A DNA stretch of 64,000 bases from JALYNX01 sp963749415. Lineage in GTDB: Bacteria; Actinomycetota; Acidimicrobiia; Spongiisociales; ZC4RG35. A model generated the notes under the pieces. That model searched no databases and was not told the origin of the DNA. It worked only from the letters and a program-made list of their open reading frames with translations. Numbering within the stretch: position 1 is the first letter of the stretch; each line of letters starts with the position of its first letter. The translations under genes were made by a program, and so were the position numbers. This document shows positions 53,641 through 62,436 of the stretch, piece by piece. The DNA is taken from contig CAVVMG010000001.1 of assembly GCA_963749415.1 (NCBI GenBank), positions 496,001 to 560,000 on the forward strand, given 5' to 3'.

Positions 53641-54827
53641 ATGATCAACCTGGACGACATCAGAGAAGCCCGATCCAGGTTCGAAGGTCGGGTCACACAG
53701 ACGCCATTGCTCTGGTCGCAATCCTTCAGCCGGATCACCGGAAGAGACGTCTATCTCAAGGCCGAATGCATGCAGCGCGCCGGCTCGTTCAAGATTCGAG
53801 GGGCACTGAACGTGCTCACCCGCCTCGGAGGCCAGCCGGTGGTCGCCGCCTCGGCCGGCAACCATGCCCAGGGCGTCGCCCTCGCCGCGGCCTTCACCGG
53901 CTCACCGTGCACTGTGTTCATGCCCGCCGGAGCCGCCATCCCGAAGGTGAAGGCCACCCAGGATTACGGGGCCCACGTCGAGCTCACCGGGACCTCCCTG
54001 GCCGATGCGGTGGAGGTGGCTCAGGCCCATGCCTCCGAAACCGGCGCCAGATTCGTCCATCCCTACGACGATCCCCAGATCATCGCCGGCCAGGGCACCC
54101 TGGGACTCGAGGTGCTCGAGCAACTGCCCGACGTGGGAACCGTCGTTGTCCCCACCGGTGGCGGGGGCTTGCTCACCGGGACCGCCCTCGCCCTGCGGTC
54201 GGTCAAGCCAGGCGTCAAGGTGGTCGGTGTCGAGATCGAGGCCGCCGCGGTCTACGCGGAGAGCCGGAGCCAAGGCATGGTGGTCCGCGATTTCCCCCGG
54301 GGCATGCCAACCGTCGCGGACGGGATCGCGGTTTCGGTGCCCTCGGACCTGGTATGGGAAATAGCCGAGGAGCACGTCGACGACTTCCTGGTGGTCAACG
54401 ACGGGCAGGCGACGGCGGCCCTCACCTGGATCCTGGAGCGCTCCAAGCTGATGGTCGAGGCCGCAGGCGCCGTCGGCCTGGCCGCGGTCTTGGAGAAGCT
54501 GATCCCCGACGACGCCCCTGACCCGATATGTGTGGTTCTCTCGGGGGGAACATCGACCTGATGTTCCTGGAGAAGGCAGTGCGCCACGGGCTCGAGGCCT
54601 CGGGACGCTTCGCCCGATTCAAGGTCCTCGTCCCCGACGAGCCCGGCAATCTGGCGCGGATCCTGGCCGTGATCGCCGAGAACGGGGGCAACCTGGTGCA
54701 CGTCGAGCATCATCGAGAGGGGTTTCGCCTGCCGTTCGGGAAAGTGGAGATCGAGCTCTCGGTCGAGACTCGTGACGCCGACCACGCCTCGCGGATCGGG
54801 ACGGCTATCGAGTCGATCGTCGGCTGA
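53641..54827 (+). pseudogene. ilvA: threonine ammonia-lyase with ACT domain, one frameshift
   Basis: It deaminates threonine to 2-oxobutanoate for isoleucine synthesis. ATG 53641 gives INLDDIREARSRFEGRVTQT; Lys51 in AGSFKIRGAL binds PLP and VPTGGGGLLTG is the phosphate-binding loop. The frame ends at 54561 after VVLSGGTST. One frame over, NIDLMFLEKAVRHGLEASGR continues into a C-terminal ACT domain (LVPDEPGNLARILAVIAENG) to 54827. The run of six G at 54543-54548 needs a seventh G to join them into about 395 residues. As read, the catalytic part (306 residues) would lack its regulatory ACT domain. A homopolymer sequencing error is the simplest cause. Confidence 0.82.
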
Positions 54828-54835
54828 CCCATCCC

Positions 54836-54868
54836 ATGGGGGATGTCCCCCAGGGGGAGCCTCCCCAT
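54836..54868 (+). terminator. G/C-run hairpin after ilvA
   Basis: ATGGGG and CCCCAT enclose further complementary runs of G and C just after the ilvA ACT-domain stop. It is likely an ilvA terminator, without a clear T-tract. Confidence 0.45.
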
Positions 54869-54936
54869 AGTCGCCAGAGGGCTCAGCGACGCACGATCAC
54901 CCGATGCTGCATGCAACGACACATCGGAGGACTGAC

Positions 54937-55134
54937 ATGTACCTAGCACGCCTCAACCCGTTCAAGGACCGCGGCAAACGGAAGTCTGGAGCCGCGTTCG
55001 GAGTGGACCGGCATCGGCTTCGCAACCCTCGCCTCGACGCTGAACCGTCGAAGTCGCCGTTCGACTCCCTGGCGCGGGGCCTGGTTGCCATCGGCGACCG
55101 GCTCCGAGCCCCCCAGTCATTGCGGGTTCTCTAG
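54937..55134 (+). CDS. small basic protein, function unknown
   Basis: A 65-residue frame starting at ATG 54937 behind a good GGAGG site (six bases of spacing), beginning MYLARLNPFKDRGKRKSG. It is strongly basic, with no membrane segment, and matches nothing I know. An ATG at 54904 is in frame but has no comparable site. It lies alone between ilvA and the convergent truA, whose end it overlaps by four bases. The binding site and the open frame are the only support. Confidence 0.4.
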   Translation: MYLARLNPFKDRGKRKSGAAFGVDRHRLRNPRLDAEPSKSPFDSLARGLVAIGDRLRAPQSLRVL

Positions 55135-55874
55135 CCGCCGGCTCGATAACCGACCTGCCAGAGGGTCAATCCGTGGGGCGGAGCGACCGTCGCCACCCGG
55201 CCCCGGTCCCTCGATTCGACAATCGACGGGACCGCGGCTGGGTCGGTGAAGCCCCGACCCACGTCGTAGGCCAGGCCGACCACGGACCGCACCATCTGCT
55301 GGCAAAAGGCGTTGGCCTGGATCCAGAAGGTCAACAGGTCTCCTTCATCCACCCATCGCGCCTCGTCCACCCGCCTGGTGTTGTCACCGCCCTCGACGGC
55401 ACGGCAGAAACTGGAGAAGTCGTGCTCACCTGCAATCGCCGAGGCAACCAAGGTCATGCCCCCGATGTCGAGAGAACGGCCTACATGCCATACGTGGTGT
55501 CTCGTCAGGGGGTCGGGTGCGAGGGCGGTCGAGAGCTGATACCGGTACCGGCGATAGATCGCCGAGAACCGGGCGTGGAAGCCGTCGCCGGCGTCGGTGA
55601 CATCCGTGACCGCGATCTCCGGGCCCAGGACGCCGTTCAACGAGCGAGCCAGGGCTCCGACGTCGACCTCATCATCGATGGTGAAAGAGACCACCTGGCC
55701 CCGAGCGTGCACCCCGGCATCGGTGCGCCCGGCCACTGCGGTGTCGACTGGTGCTCCCAACACCGTGGCCAGCGCCGCCTCGAGCTCCCCTTGGATTGTT
55801 GATTGCCCCTCCTGACGTGCATAGCCGCGAAACCCGGAGCCGTCGTAGGCCACGCCCATCCGGTAGGTGGGCAT
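55131..55874 (-). CDS. truA: tRNA pseudouridine synthase A
   Basis: It forms pseudouridine at tRNA positions 38-40. The 247-residue protein starts at ATG 55874 (MPTYRMGVAYDGSGFRGYAR). Asp52 in GRTDAGVHARGQV is catalytic, and FCQQMVRSVVGLAYDVGRG and the later LTLWQVGY are typical. The start overlaps the preceding stop (TGATG). It usually follows rplQ; here five genes lie between them. Confidence 0.96.
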   Translation of the reverse strand: MPTYRMGVAYDGSGFRGYARQEGQSTIQGELEAALATVLGAPVDTAVAGRTDAGVHARGQVVSFTIDDEVDVGALARSLNGVLGPEIAVTDVTDAGDGFHARFSAIYRRYRYQLSTALAPDPLTRHHVWHVGRSLDIGGMTLVASAIAGEHDFSSFCRAVEGGDNTRRVDEARWVDEGDLLTFWIQANAFCQQMVRSVVGLAYDVGRGFTDPAAVPSIVESRDRGRVATVAPPHGLTLWQVGYRAGG

Positions 55875-56395
55875 CAGAACAATGCGTTGAAGGCGGCGAA
55901 GGGAACCCCGAGCAGTGTCCGGAAAATCACGACAAGAGCGAAGCCGATCAGCACCGACACGGACGCGTCTCTGGTCTTTATCTCCGCTGCCTCTTTGGTC
56001 GCCACCACCAGGATGACCAGGTACCACACGAGACCGATGGCCCCAGGGACAGCTCCAAAGATGTCGAGGAGGAGGGGAAGCACAGCCAGCCCCTGAAGCG
56101 CGATCATCGTCTGCGGGCGTGAGGAAGCATGGAAGAGCCGGGTCGCAACGAACCAGGTGGCGAAGCCGAGAATGAGCCAGGAGGCGACTCCGCTGATCGC
56201 CACCTCCAACAGACCGGTCAGGGAGAACACGCCGAGAGCACCGCGAACGACAAGGGTTCCGACGTACGTGGCGGTCGCCACCAGCGCCACCAGGATCGCG
56301 GAGTCCGCAGCGGCGTCACCGTCGAAGAACGCCTCGGTGAACGCTCTCCTGTCGAGGATTCCGGCTCGCCCCGCCCTCACGAACATCTTGGTCAC
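55874..56395 (-). CDS. Yip1-like small membrane protein
   Basis: A 173-residue protein with about five hydrophobic helices: ILVALVATATYVGTLVV, a following pair, LAVLPLLLDIFGAVPGAIGL and VSVLIGFALVVIFRTLLGV. This layout resembles bacterial Yip1-domain proteins, whose role is unknown. I use GTG 56395; ATG 56386 is the alternative. The open frame reaches 56557 but would overlap coaA. It is coupled to truA. Confidence 0.65.
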   Translation of the reverse strand: MTKMFVRAGRAGILDRRAFTEAFFDGDAAADSAILVALVATATYVGTLVVRGALGVFSLTGLLEVAISGVASWLILGFATWFVATRLFHASSRPQTMIALQGLAVLPLLLDIFGAVPGAIGLVWYLVILVVATKEAAEIKTRDASVSVLIGFALVVIFRTLLGVPFAAFNALF

Positions 56396-56436
56396 CGGCG
56401 GGGAGGGTAACCGAGGGCGGGTCTTCCCTCCTCCCC

Positions 56437-57351
56437 TCACCTGCGGAGCCGGACCCTCCTCACCGAATGGTCGTAGTCCTTGTCGAGGATGAGCGTCGCC
56501 CGCTCCCGGGTGGGCAGAATGTTCTCCACGAGGTTGACCTCGTTGATCCGCTCCCAAATGTCCAGGGCCACTGTGGCGGCCTCCTCGTCGGACAGCCCGG
56601 CAAAACGGCGGAAGTAGGCATCGGTCTGGGCGAAGGCGGTGTCACGCAACGTGATGAACCTCTCGACATACCAGGCGCGGATGTGGCCCGGGTCGGCATC
56701 CACGAAGATCGAGAAGTCGAAGTAGTCCGACACAAAAGCGCCCCCATGGCCGGCCTGGAGCACGTTCAAGCCCTCCACGATGAGGATGTCGGGTCGGGTC
56801 ACCACGCGGACCTCATCGGGGACGATGTCGTAAGCGATGTGGGAGTACACCGGTATCTCCAGGTGGTCTTCGCCCGCCTTGGCACGCGCCACGAAGTCGA
56901 CCAGCCGCTGGCGGTCGTAGCTCTCCGGGAATCCCTTGCGATCCATGAGACCGCGCTCTTTGAGCACCTCGTTGGCGTAGAGGAAGCCATCGGTCGTCAC
57001 CAATTCCACCCGGGGATGATGTGGCCACCGGGCAAGCAACTCCTGAAGCAGGCGGGAGGTCGTCGACTTGCCGACTGCCACCGACCCGGCGACCCCGATC
57101 ACGAAGGGGATCGGCGTGGGCGGCGCGCCGAGAAATGTGTCGGTGACCGACGCCACTTGGCGGCTGCCCTGGACGTGCAGGTTGAGGAGGCGGGAGAGTG
57201 GGAGATAGGTGTGCTCCACCATGTCGACGTCGAGCAACACGTTGATGCCCCGGATCTTCTCGATGTCTGCCTCAGTGAGCGTGAGTGGGGTGTTGGCGCG
57301 CAGCGCCGCCCACTCCTCACGCGTGAAATCGAGGTAGAGCGGCTCTGCCAT
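56437..57351 (-). CDS. coaA: type I pantothenate kinase
   Basis: The first step of CoA synthesis, 304 residues. GVAGSVAVGKSTTSR at 87-101 is the P-loop. VTTDGFLYANEVLKERGL, FPESYDRQRLVDFV and YSHIAYDIVPDE are CoaA signatures, and VEGLNVLQ carries the Walker-B-like part. Length and motifs fit the E. coli type. It stands alone between the Yip1-like gene and a divergent small membrane protein gene. Confidence 0.97.
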   Translation of the reverse strand: MAEPLYLDFTREEWAALRANTPLTLTEADIEKIRGINVLLDVDMVEHTYLPLSRLLNLHVQGSRQVASVTDTFLGAPPTPIPFVIGVAGSVAVGKSTTSRLLQELLARWPHHPRVELVTTDGFLYANEVLKERGLMDRKGFPESYDRQRLVDFVARAKAGEDHLEIPVYSHIAYDIVPDEVRVVTRPDILIVEGLNVLQAGHGGAFVSDYFDFSIFVDADPGHIRAWYVERFITLRDTAFAQTDAYFRRFAGLSDEEAATVALDIWERINEVNLVENILPTRERATLILDKDYDHSVRRVRLRR

Positions 57352-57413
57352 CGAGTCAGGCTACCGGCGGTTTCGGTGGCAGTCCCCCGGCCGATCGTGT
57401 GATAATCGATGGC

Positions 57414-57698
57414 ATGACCACCGATCAGCCCTATCCCGAGCCCAGTCAGGCGACGACCGCACTTGTCCTGGGGATCCTCGGCATCGTCATCTGCCAAGTG
57501 CTCGCCCCCTTTGCCTGGTCGATGGGCCAGAAGGAGATGCAGGCCATCGACGCCGGGAGGAGGCCGCCGGAGAACCGGGGCACGGCCAACGCGGCCAAGA
57601 TCCTGGGAATCGTGGGCACCGTGTTGCTCGGCCTCGCGATCATCGGCGTCATCCTCTTTTTCGTGTTCTTCAGCGTCGCCGCGGTCACTTCTAACTAG
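57414..57698 (+). CDS. small DUF4190-like membrane protein
   Basis: A 94-residue protein with two helices: ALVLGILGIVICQVLAPFAW, then about 40 residues later ILGIVGTVLLGLAIIGVI. Between them is the short cytoplasmic GQKEMQAIDAG typical of DUF4190 proteins, which are common in actinobacteria and have no known function. ATG 57414 is preferred over the in-frame GTG at 57399. Confidence 0.7.
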   Translation: MTTDQPYPEPSQATTALVLGILGIVICQVLAPFAWSMGQKEMQAIDAGRRPPENRGTANAAKILGIVGTVLLGLAIIGVILFFVFFSVAAVTSN

Positions 57699-57755
57699 TC
57701 ACAACGCGCGCCGAATTCCGCGCAAGTCGGTTCCGAACATGCCGATAAAGGGCGC

Positions 57756-58484
57756 ATGGGTCAATTCAGTGCGACATTGCGAGTTCCCGGGGACAACAAC
57801 GCGCTGCCGGCAACCGTTGATATCGGCGACGGCCGGCTCCGGGTTGAATCCGGAAGTCATGTGATCGGCAACTGGGCGTTGGGTGAGATCGACATCACCC
57901 AAAGCCCCGAAGGCGTGCACGTCACCGCCGAAGGCGAGGTCTTGATCCTGGAGATCAGCGAAAGCGATGCATTCCAGGAGGCAGCCGGAATCAACGGCAG
58001 CAAGTCCGCAGGCAAGGCCAACCACCCTTTCAAGTTGCCCAACCTCGCCCGGAGCGCGAAGCATTCCGTGTCCGCCAGGCCCGACGACGGGCGGCCTGCA
58101 CAGCCCAAGGTCGAGGCCAAATCTCATCAGAATGTGGCGGCCACCTCAACCGTCCCCAAGCCGGAGGCGAAGGAGCCGATCTTCATCGATCGCTGGCTGG
58201 GGACTGCCGAGAAGGCCGTCGGCCAGCACCTGCCCAGCTGGGTGTTCTCCCGGGGCGGGGCGCTCGTCGTGCTCGCCGCTCTGGTGATCACGATCCTGTT
58301 CCCGGAAGTCGTCTCCACGCTGCTGATGATCGCCGGCACCATCCTCCTGGTCCTGGGTGGGGTGACCATGCTGGACAATGTGTTGGCTGCCCGCCTCCTC
58401 AAGGCGAAGGTGACACCAACGCAATGCCTGATCGTGGGCGGACTGCTGGTGTTCGTCGGCGTCGTCTTCGGGATGCTGGCCTAA
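57756..58484 (+). CDS. hypothetical protein with C-terminal membrane helices
   Basis: A 242-residue protein. The first 80 residues look like a compact beta domain (QFSATLRVPGDNN, then GRLRVESGSHVIGNWALGEI). A Lys/Pro-rich linker of about 60 residues follows. Three hydrophobic helices at the end (about 167-242) include GGALVVLAALVITILFPEVV and CLIVGGLLVFVGVVFGMLA. This points to a membrane protein with a small cytoplasmic domain. I do not recognise the family. It is probably co-transcribed with the DUF4190-like gene 57 bases upstream. Confidence 0.65.
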   Translation: MGQFSATLRVPGDNNALPATVDIGDGRLRVESGSHVIGNWALGEIDITQSPEGVHVTAEGEVLILEISESDAFQEAAGINGSKSAGKANHPFKLPNLARSAKHSVSARPDDGRPAQPKVEAKSHQNVAATSTVPKPEAKEPIFIDRWLGTAEKAVGQHLPSWVFSRGGALVVLAALVITILFPEVVSTLLMIAGTILLVLGGVTMLDNVLAARLLKAKVTPTQCLIVGGLLVFVGVVFGMLA

Positions 58485-58643
58485 GCCGGCCCTAACCCCG
58501 GTCCACTTCAACACGCTGGCGTAGCCCGGGCCGACCGGCGTCTGTTTGCCCGATCTGGTGAGCTCCAATCAGGTGACGCTCCGTATTCACCGGCCGCGTG
58601 CCAACTTTCAGGCTCGAGGCATGCGGGCAAAGTCGGCCCGCAA

Positions 58644-58994
58644 TCAAACGAGCTCGATTACCGCCTCTTCAGCGCCATCGCCCCGACGTGGGCCGAGCTT
58701 GGTGATCCGGGTGTACCCGCCGGGCCGATCGGCGTAACGGGGGGCCACCTCGTCGAAGAGCCTGCTCACGGCTTCCCGGTTGCTGATGGTCTTCAGCACT
58801 GTCCGCTTGGCGTGGAGATCTCCCTTGCGCGCCTTGGTGATCAGCTTCTCGGCGAGAGGCCGGACCGCCCGGGCGCGGGGCAGCGTCGTGGTGATCTTCT
58901 CCTTGATGAAGAGGTCACTCGCCAGGTTGGCGAGGAGCTTGCGCTCGTGGGAGGGGGAGCCACCCAACCGGGGTCCCTTGCGGGGGCGCGGCAT
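58644..58994 (-). CDS. rplQ: 50S ribosomal protein L17
   Basis: A 116-residue protein with RLGGSPSHERKLLANLASDL and the YTRITKLGPRRGDGAEEAVI tail. Its start overlaps the rpoA stop by one base, the usual end of the alpha operon. Confidence 0.97.
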   Translation of the reverse strand: MPRPRKGPRLGGSPSHERKLLANLASDLFIKEKITTTLPRARAVRPLAEKLITKARKGDLHAKRTVLKTISNREAVSRLFDEVAPRYADRPGGYTRITKLGPRRGDGAEEAVIELV

Positions 58995-59938
58995 CAGCCA
59001 CCTCCACCGGCGTCAGCCAGGCTGAGGCCAAGCTCGTCGAGCTTCGCCGTCACCTCTTCGAGGCTCTTCTGGCCGAAGTTGGTGATGTTCAGCAGATCAT
59101 CAGAGGTGCGCTCGATGAGCTCGCCCACGGTCTTGATCTGAGCCCGACGCAGGCAGTTCCGGGGCCGTTCCGAGAGGTCGAGCGCCTCGATCGGGAGTTC
59201 CTTCTCGGGAAAGCCGGCATGCTCGGTTTGCACGTCGCCGAGCTCCAGGCCCTGACCCTCGCCCATGTCGGCGAATAGCCCCATCAGCTCGCGAAGGGTC
59301 TTGCCGGCGGAGGAGACGGCCTCACCGGGATCGATGGCGCCGTTGGTCTCGACGTCGAGCACCAGACGGTCGAAGTTGGTCATCTGACCAACCTGGGTGC
59401 TTTCGACGCGGTAGGACACCTTGCGCACCGGGGAGAAGATCGAGTCGACCGGGATGACCCCGATGGTGGACACCGAGCCCTTGTTGGCGTCTGCGCTGCG
59501 GTAGCCGACTCCGGGGGCAACCGTCAGTTCCATCTCCAGGCGGCCGCTGGCACTGAGGGTGGCGATGTGCATGTCCGGGTTGACGATCTCGACACCTGCC
59601 GGGAGCTTGACGTCGCCCGCCTTGACCTCACCGGCGCCTTTGGCGGTGAGGTAGACGGTCTCGGTGTCGGTGCCTTCCATTCGGACGACAACCCGCTTGA
59701 TGTTGAGGATGATGTCGACGACGTCCTCGACCACACCTGGGATCGTCGAGAATTCGTGTTCGACTCCTTCGATGCGGATGGACGTCACTGCGGCACCGGG
59801 AATCCGGGAAAGGAGGGTGCGGCGCAGTGTGTTCCCGAGGGTGTATCCGAAGCCAGGCTCCAGAGGCTCGACCACGATCTTGGACCTGATGTCGGAGAGC
59901 GACTCCTCTTCGATCTGGGGGCGCTGGACAATCAACAA
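58994..59938 (-). CDS. rpoA: RNA polymerase subunit alpha
   Basis: A 314-residue protein. The N-terminal dimerisation domain contains FGYTLGNTLRRTLLSRIPGA. The C-terminal domain (about 240-314) has SERPRNCLRRAQIKTVGELI and ITNFGQKSLEEVTAKLDELG, which bind UP elements and activators. Length is normal. It is 10 bases after rpsD. Confidence 0.98.
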   Translation of the reverse strand: MLIVQRPQIEEESLSDIRSKIVVEPLEPGFGYTLGNTLRRTLLSRIPGAAVTSIRIEGVEHEFSTIPGVVEDVVDIILNIKRVVVRMEGTDTETVYLTAKGAGEVKAGDVKLPAGVEIVNPDMHIATLSASGRLEMELTVAPGVGYRSADANKGSVSTIGVIPVDSIFSPVRKVSYRVESTQVGQMTNFDRLVLDVETNGAIDPGEAVSSAGKTLRELMGLFADMGEGQGLELGDVQTEHAGFPEKELPIEALDLSERPRNCLRRAQIKTVGELIERTSDDLLNITNFGQKSLEEVTAKLDELGLSLADAGGGG

Positions 59939-59948
59939 CAGTGGTACC

Positions 59949-60554
59949 TCACTTCGAGTACAGCTCGACGATCAATTGCTCGTTGATGGCGGTGTCGATC
60001 TGATCCCTCCGGGGATGATCCTTGACCGCGATCTTGCGCTCGCCGAGGTCGACCTCGAGCCAGGCCGGAGCCTCTCGGCCCTGGGTGTCCACGGCGTGCT
60101 GGATGACAATGGCTTCCCGGCTCGCGTCCTTCACCGACACCAGGTCGCCGGGGCGGACTTGAAAGCTGGCAATGTCGACTTTCTTCCCGTTGACCCGGAA
60201 ATGCCCGTGGTTCACGAGCTGGCGGGCCTGGGGGCGAGTGGCGGCAAGGCCGGAGCGCCAGACGACGTTGTCCAAGCGCTGCTCCAACAACTGGAGCAAG
60301 TTCTCACCGGTTATCCCGGGACGACGGGCGGCCTCCCGGTAGTAGAGGCGGAACTGGCGCTCGAGGACGCCATACATCGTGCGCAGCTTCTGCTTCTCCC
60401 GGAGCTGGACCAGGTAGTCGCTCTCCCGAATCCGGCCCCGGCCGTGCTCGCCGGGTGGATAGGGGCGACGGTCGACCGGGCACCGCTTCGACTGGCACAG
60501 CGGGGTCCGAGCGCGGCGGCATGCCTTGTGACGGGGGCCGGTGTAGCGCGCCAT
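59949..60554 (-). CDS. rpsD: 30S ribosomal protein S4
   Basis: A 201-residue protein with ARYTGPRHKACRRARTPLCQ at the start and an S4 RNA-binding domain around RLDNVVWRSGLAATRPQARQ. Cysteines at about 12, 20 and 25 suggest a partly retained zinc site. It overlaps the rpsK stop by one base. Confidence 0.98.
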   Translation of the reverse strand: MARYTGPRHKACRRARTPLCQSKRCPVDRRPYPPGEHGRGRIRESDYLVQLREKQKLRTMYGVLERQFRLYYREAARRPGITGENLLQLLEQRLDNVVWRSGLAATRPQARQLVNHGHFRVNGKKVDIASFQVRPGDLVSVKDASREAIVIQHAVDTQGREAPAWLEVDLGERKIAVKDHPRRDQIDTAINEQLIVELYSK

Positions 60555-60949
60555 TAGCCTCTTCGCCTCTTCTTGGGGCGACAGCCGTTGTGGGGGATTG
60601 GGGTGACGTCACGGATCCAGGTGACCTCCATGCCCATGTTCTGCAGGGTGCGGACTGCGGTGTCCCGGCCCGACCCGGTTCCGCTGACGATGACATCGAG
60701 TTTGCGGATCCCGTGCTCTCCCGCCCGGCGAGCAGCCTCTTCGGCGGCTACTTGGGCGGCGTACGGGGTCGACTTCCTGGACCCCTTGAAACCCACGGAG
60801 CCACCGGAGGTCCAGGCGACGGAAGCGCCGGTCTGGTCGGTGATGTTGATGATCGTGTTGTTGAAGCTGGCCTTGATATGGGCCTGTCCGTGGGAGATGT
60901 TCTTTCGCTCCTTGCGACGGACTCGCTTCGCTCCTTGCTGCTTCGCCAC
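60554..60949 (-). CDS. rpsK: 30S ribosomal protein S11
   Basis: A 131-residue protein: HIKASFNNTIINITDQTGAS, then RDVTPIPHNGCRPKKRRRG at the C-terminus, both diagnostic. It is 10 bases after rpsM. Confidence 0.98.
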   Translation of the reverse strand: MAKQQGAKRVRRKERKNISHGQAHIKASFNNTIINITDQTGASVAWTSGGSVGFKGSRKSTPYAAQVAAEEAARRAGEHGIRKLDVIVSGTGSGRDTAVRTLQNMGMEVTWIRDVTPIPHNGCRPKKRRRG

Positions 60950-60959
60950 CTACAAACTC

Positions 60960-61337
60960 CTACTTCGTGACTTTCTTCTTGCCGGCGATGGCTACCCGCC
61001 GCCCTTTGCGAGTGCGCGCGTTGGTATGGGTGCGCTGGCCCCTCACCGGCAGCCCGCGACGGTGGCGGATGCCCTGATAGCTGCCGATCTCGATCTTGCG
61101 CTTGATGTTCTGCTGCACCTCTCGGCGCAGGTCTCCCTCGACCTGGAAGTTGGCCTCGATGTAGCGCCGGATCCGGGTCACCTCATCGTCGGTCAGTTGG
61201 CGGACCCGGGTGTCGGGGTCGACTCCGGTGTCGGTGCACACCTTCTGGGCGCCGGTCAGGCCGATCCCGTAGATGTAGGTGAGGCCAATCTCCAGCCTCT
61301 TGTCCCGGGGAAGGTCAACACCTGCGATACGTGCCAC
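60960..61337 (-). CDS. rpsM: 30S ribosomal protein S13
   Basis: A 125-residue protein starting at GTG 61337: ARIAGVDLPRDKRLEIGLTY, then RGLPVRGQRTHTNARTRKG, the basic tail toward the tRNA. It is five bases after rpmJ. Confidence 0.98.
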   Translation of the reverse strand: MARIAGVDLPRDKRLEIGLTYIYGIGLTGAQKVCTDTGVDPDTRVRQLTDDEVTRIRRYIEANFQVEGDLRREVQQNIKRKIEIGSYQGIRHRRGLPVRGQRTHTNARTRKGRRVAIAGKKKVTK

Positions 61338-61342
61338 TCAGA

Positions 61343-61456
61343 TCATCCTTGACGTTGCTTGTGACGGGGGTTGGTGCAGATCACCCAGACGCGACCTCGA
61401 CGTCGGATGATCCGACATTTCTCGCACATCTTCTTGGTGGAAGGGCGCACCTTCAT
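61343..61456 (-). CDS. rpmJ: 50S ribosomal protein L36
   Basis: A 37-residue protein read directly from the minus strand, too short for routine ORF lists. It begins MKVRPSTKKMCEKCRIIRRR and ends with TNPRHKQRQG. Cys11, Cys14, Cys27 and His32 form the zinc-binding set, so this is the zinc form of L36. It lies between map and rpsM in the standard order. Confidence 0.95.
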   Translation of the reverse strand: MKVRPSTKKMCEKCRIIRRRGRVWVICTNPRHKQRQG

Positions 61457-61502
61457 CATCTACTCCAAAGCTTCGGATGCGTCTCGCCGGACGAGCCAAA
61501 CG

Positions 61503-61524
61503 GCCCGGTTCTCGCCAACCGGGC
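61503..61524 (-). promoter_or_regulatory. hairpin upstream of rpmJ
   Basis: GCCCGGTT and AACCGGGC flank a six-base loop in the 185-base gap between map and rpmJ. On the minus strand it is followed by CGTTTGG. It may be an attenuator or part of a leader for the rpmJ-rplQ unit. Confidence 0.4.
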
Positions 61525-61605
61525 GGAAACGCGTGTCTCCCAGGTCACGACCAAACCCCACCCTGGTGAGGGAAATCGGGGGTTGGAGAGCCCTGGGCAC
61601 CTCGA

Positions 61606-61624
61606 GACCTGTCGCCGACAGGTC
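61606..61624 (-). terminator. hairpin just after map
   Basis: GACCTGTC and GACAGGTC flank a three-base loop, 18 bases past the map stop. It may be a map terminator; no T-tract is present. Confidence 0.4.
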
Positions 61625-61641
61625 GGGAAGATGCCCTAATG

Positions 61642-62436
61642 CTACCCACGGCTTGCAATCTGCTCAAATCTCACCGCCATGGGCTCATCGCCGGCGGTGA
61701 ATATCTGCGGGCCGTCCGGTGTCAGGCAGACGGTGTGCTCGAAGTGGGCCGACAAGGACCCGTCCTCGGTCCGCACCGTCCAGCCGTCGGCGTCGACCTT
61801 GGTCTGCCGCGATCCGATGTTGAACATGGGCTCGATACACAGCGCCATTCCGGTGCGCAGCTTCAGTCCCCGCCCGGGAACCCCGTGATTGGGGACCTGC
61901 GGCTCCTCGTGCATCTGGCGCCCGATCCCGTGGCCGACGTACTCCTCGACGATCCCATACCCATGGGCCTCACCGATCTCCGCCACCGCAGCGCCGATGT
62001 CGCCGATGTGGCCACCTTTGTGGACGACCTCGATCCCTGCCCACAAGGCCCGCTCCGTGGCCTCGATCAACTCGAGCGCCGCGGCATCGACATTGCCGAT
62101 GGGCACGGTGAACGCGGCATCGCCGTGAAAGCCCTCGAAGATGGCGCCGGCGTCAACGGAGAGGATGTCCCCCTCCGCCAGACGGCGCTTCGAGGGGATG
62201 CCATGGACGATCACATCGTTCGGCGATAGGCAGAGGGTCGCCGGGTATGTGCCGTGGTATCCGAGGAAGGACGACGTGCAGCCCCGCTCGTCGAGAATCC
62301 GTACCGATATCGCCTCCAGGTCGAGCAAGGAAGTGCCAGGAACTGCTGCCTCGCGCACCGCTTCGTGGATCGCGGCGACGGCCGCGCCCGCCTTCTGCAT
62401 CTTGGCGAACTCCCGACGGCTCTTGATGGTGATCAT
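61642..62436 (-). CDS. map: methionine aminopeptidase, type I
   Basis: It removes the initiator Met from new proteins. The 264-residue protein has metal ligands in SVDAGAIFEGFHGDAAFTV (two Asp), GHGIGRQMHEEP (His), CIEPMF (Glu) and SAHFEHTV (Glu). It has no N-terminal zinc-finger extension. The ATG overlaps the adk stop by four bases. Confidence 0.97.
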   Translation of the reverse strand: MITIKSRREFAKMQKAGAAVAAIHEAVREAAVPGTSLLDLEAISVRILDERGCTSSFLGYHGTYPATLCLSPNDVIVHGIPSKRRLAEGDILSVDAGAIFEGFHGDAAFTVPIGNVDAAALELIEATERALWAGIEVVHKGGHIGDIGAAVAEIGEAHGYGIVEEYVGHGIGRQMHEEPQVPNHGVPGRGLKLRTGMALCIEPMFNIGSRQTKVDADGWTVRTEDGSLSAHFEHTVCLTPDGPQIFTAGDEPMAVRFEQIASRG

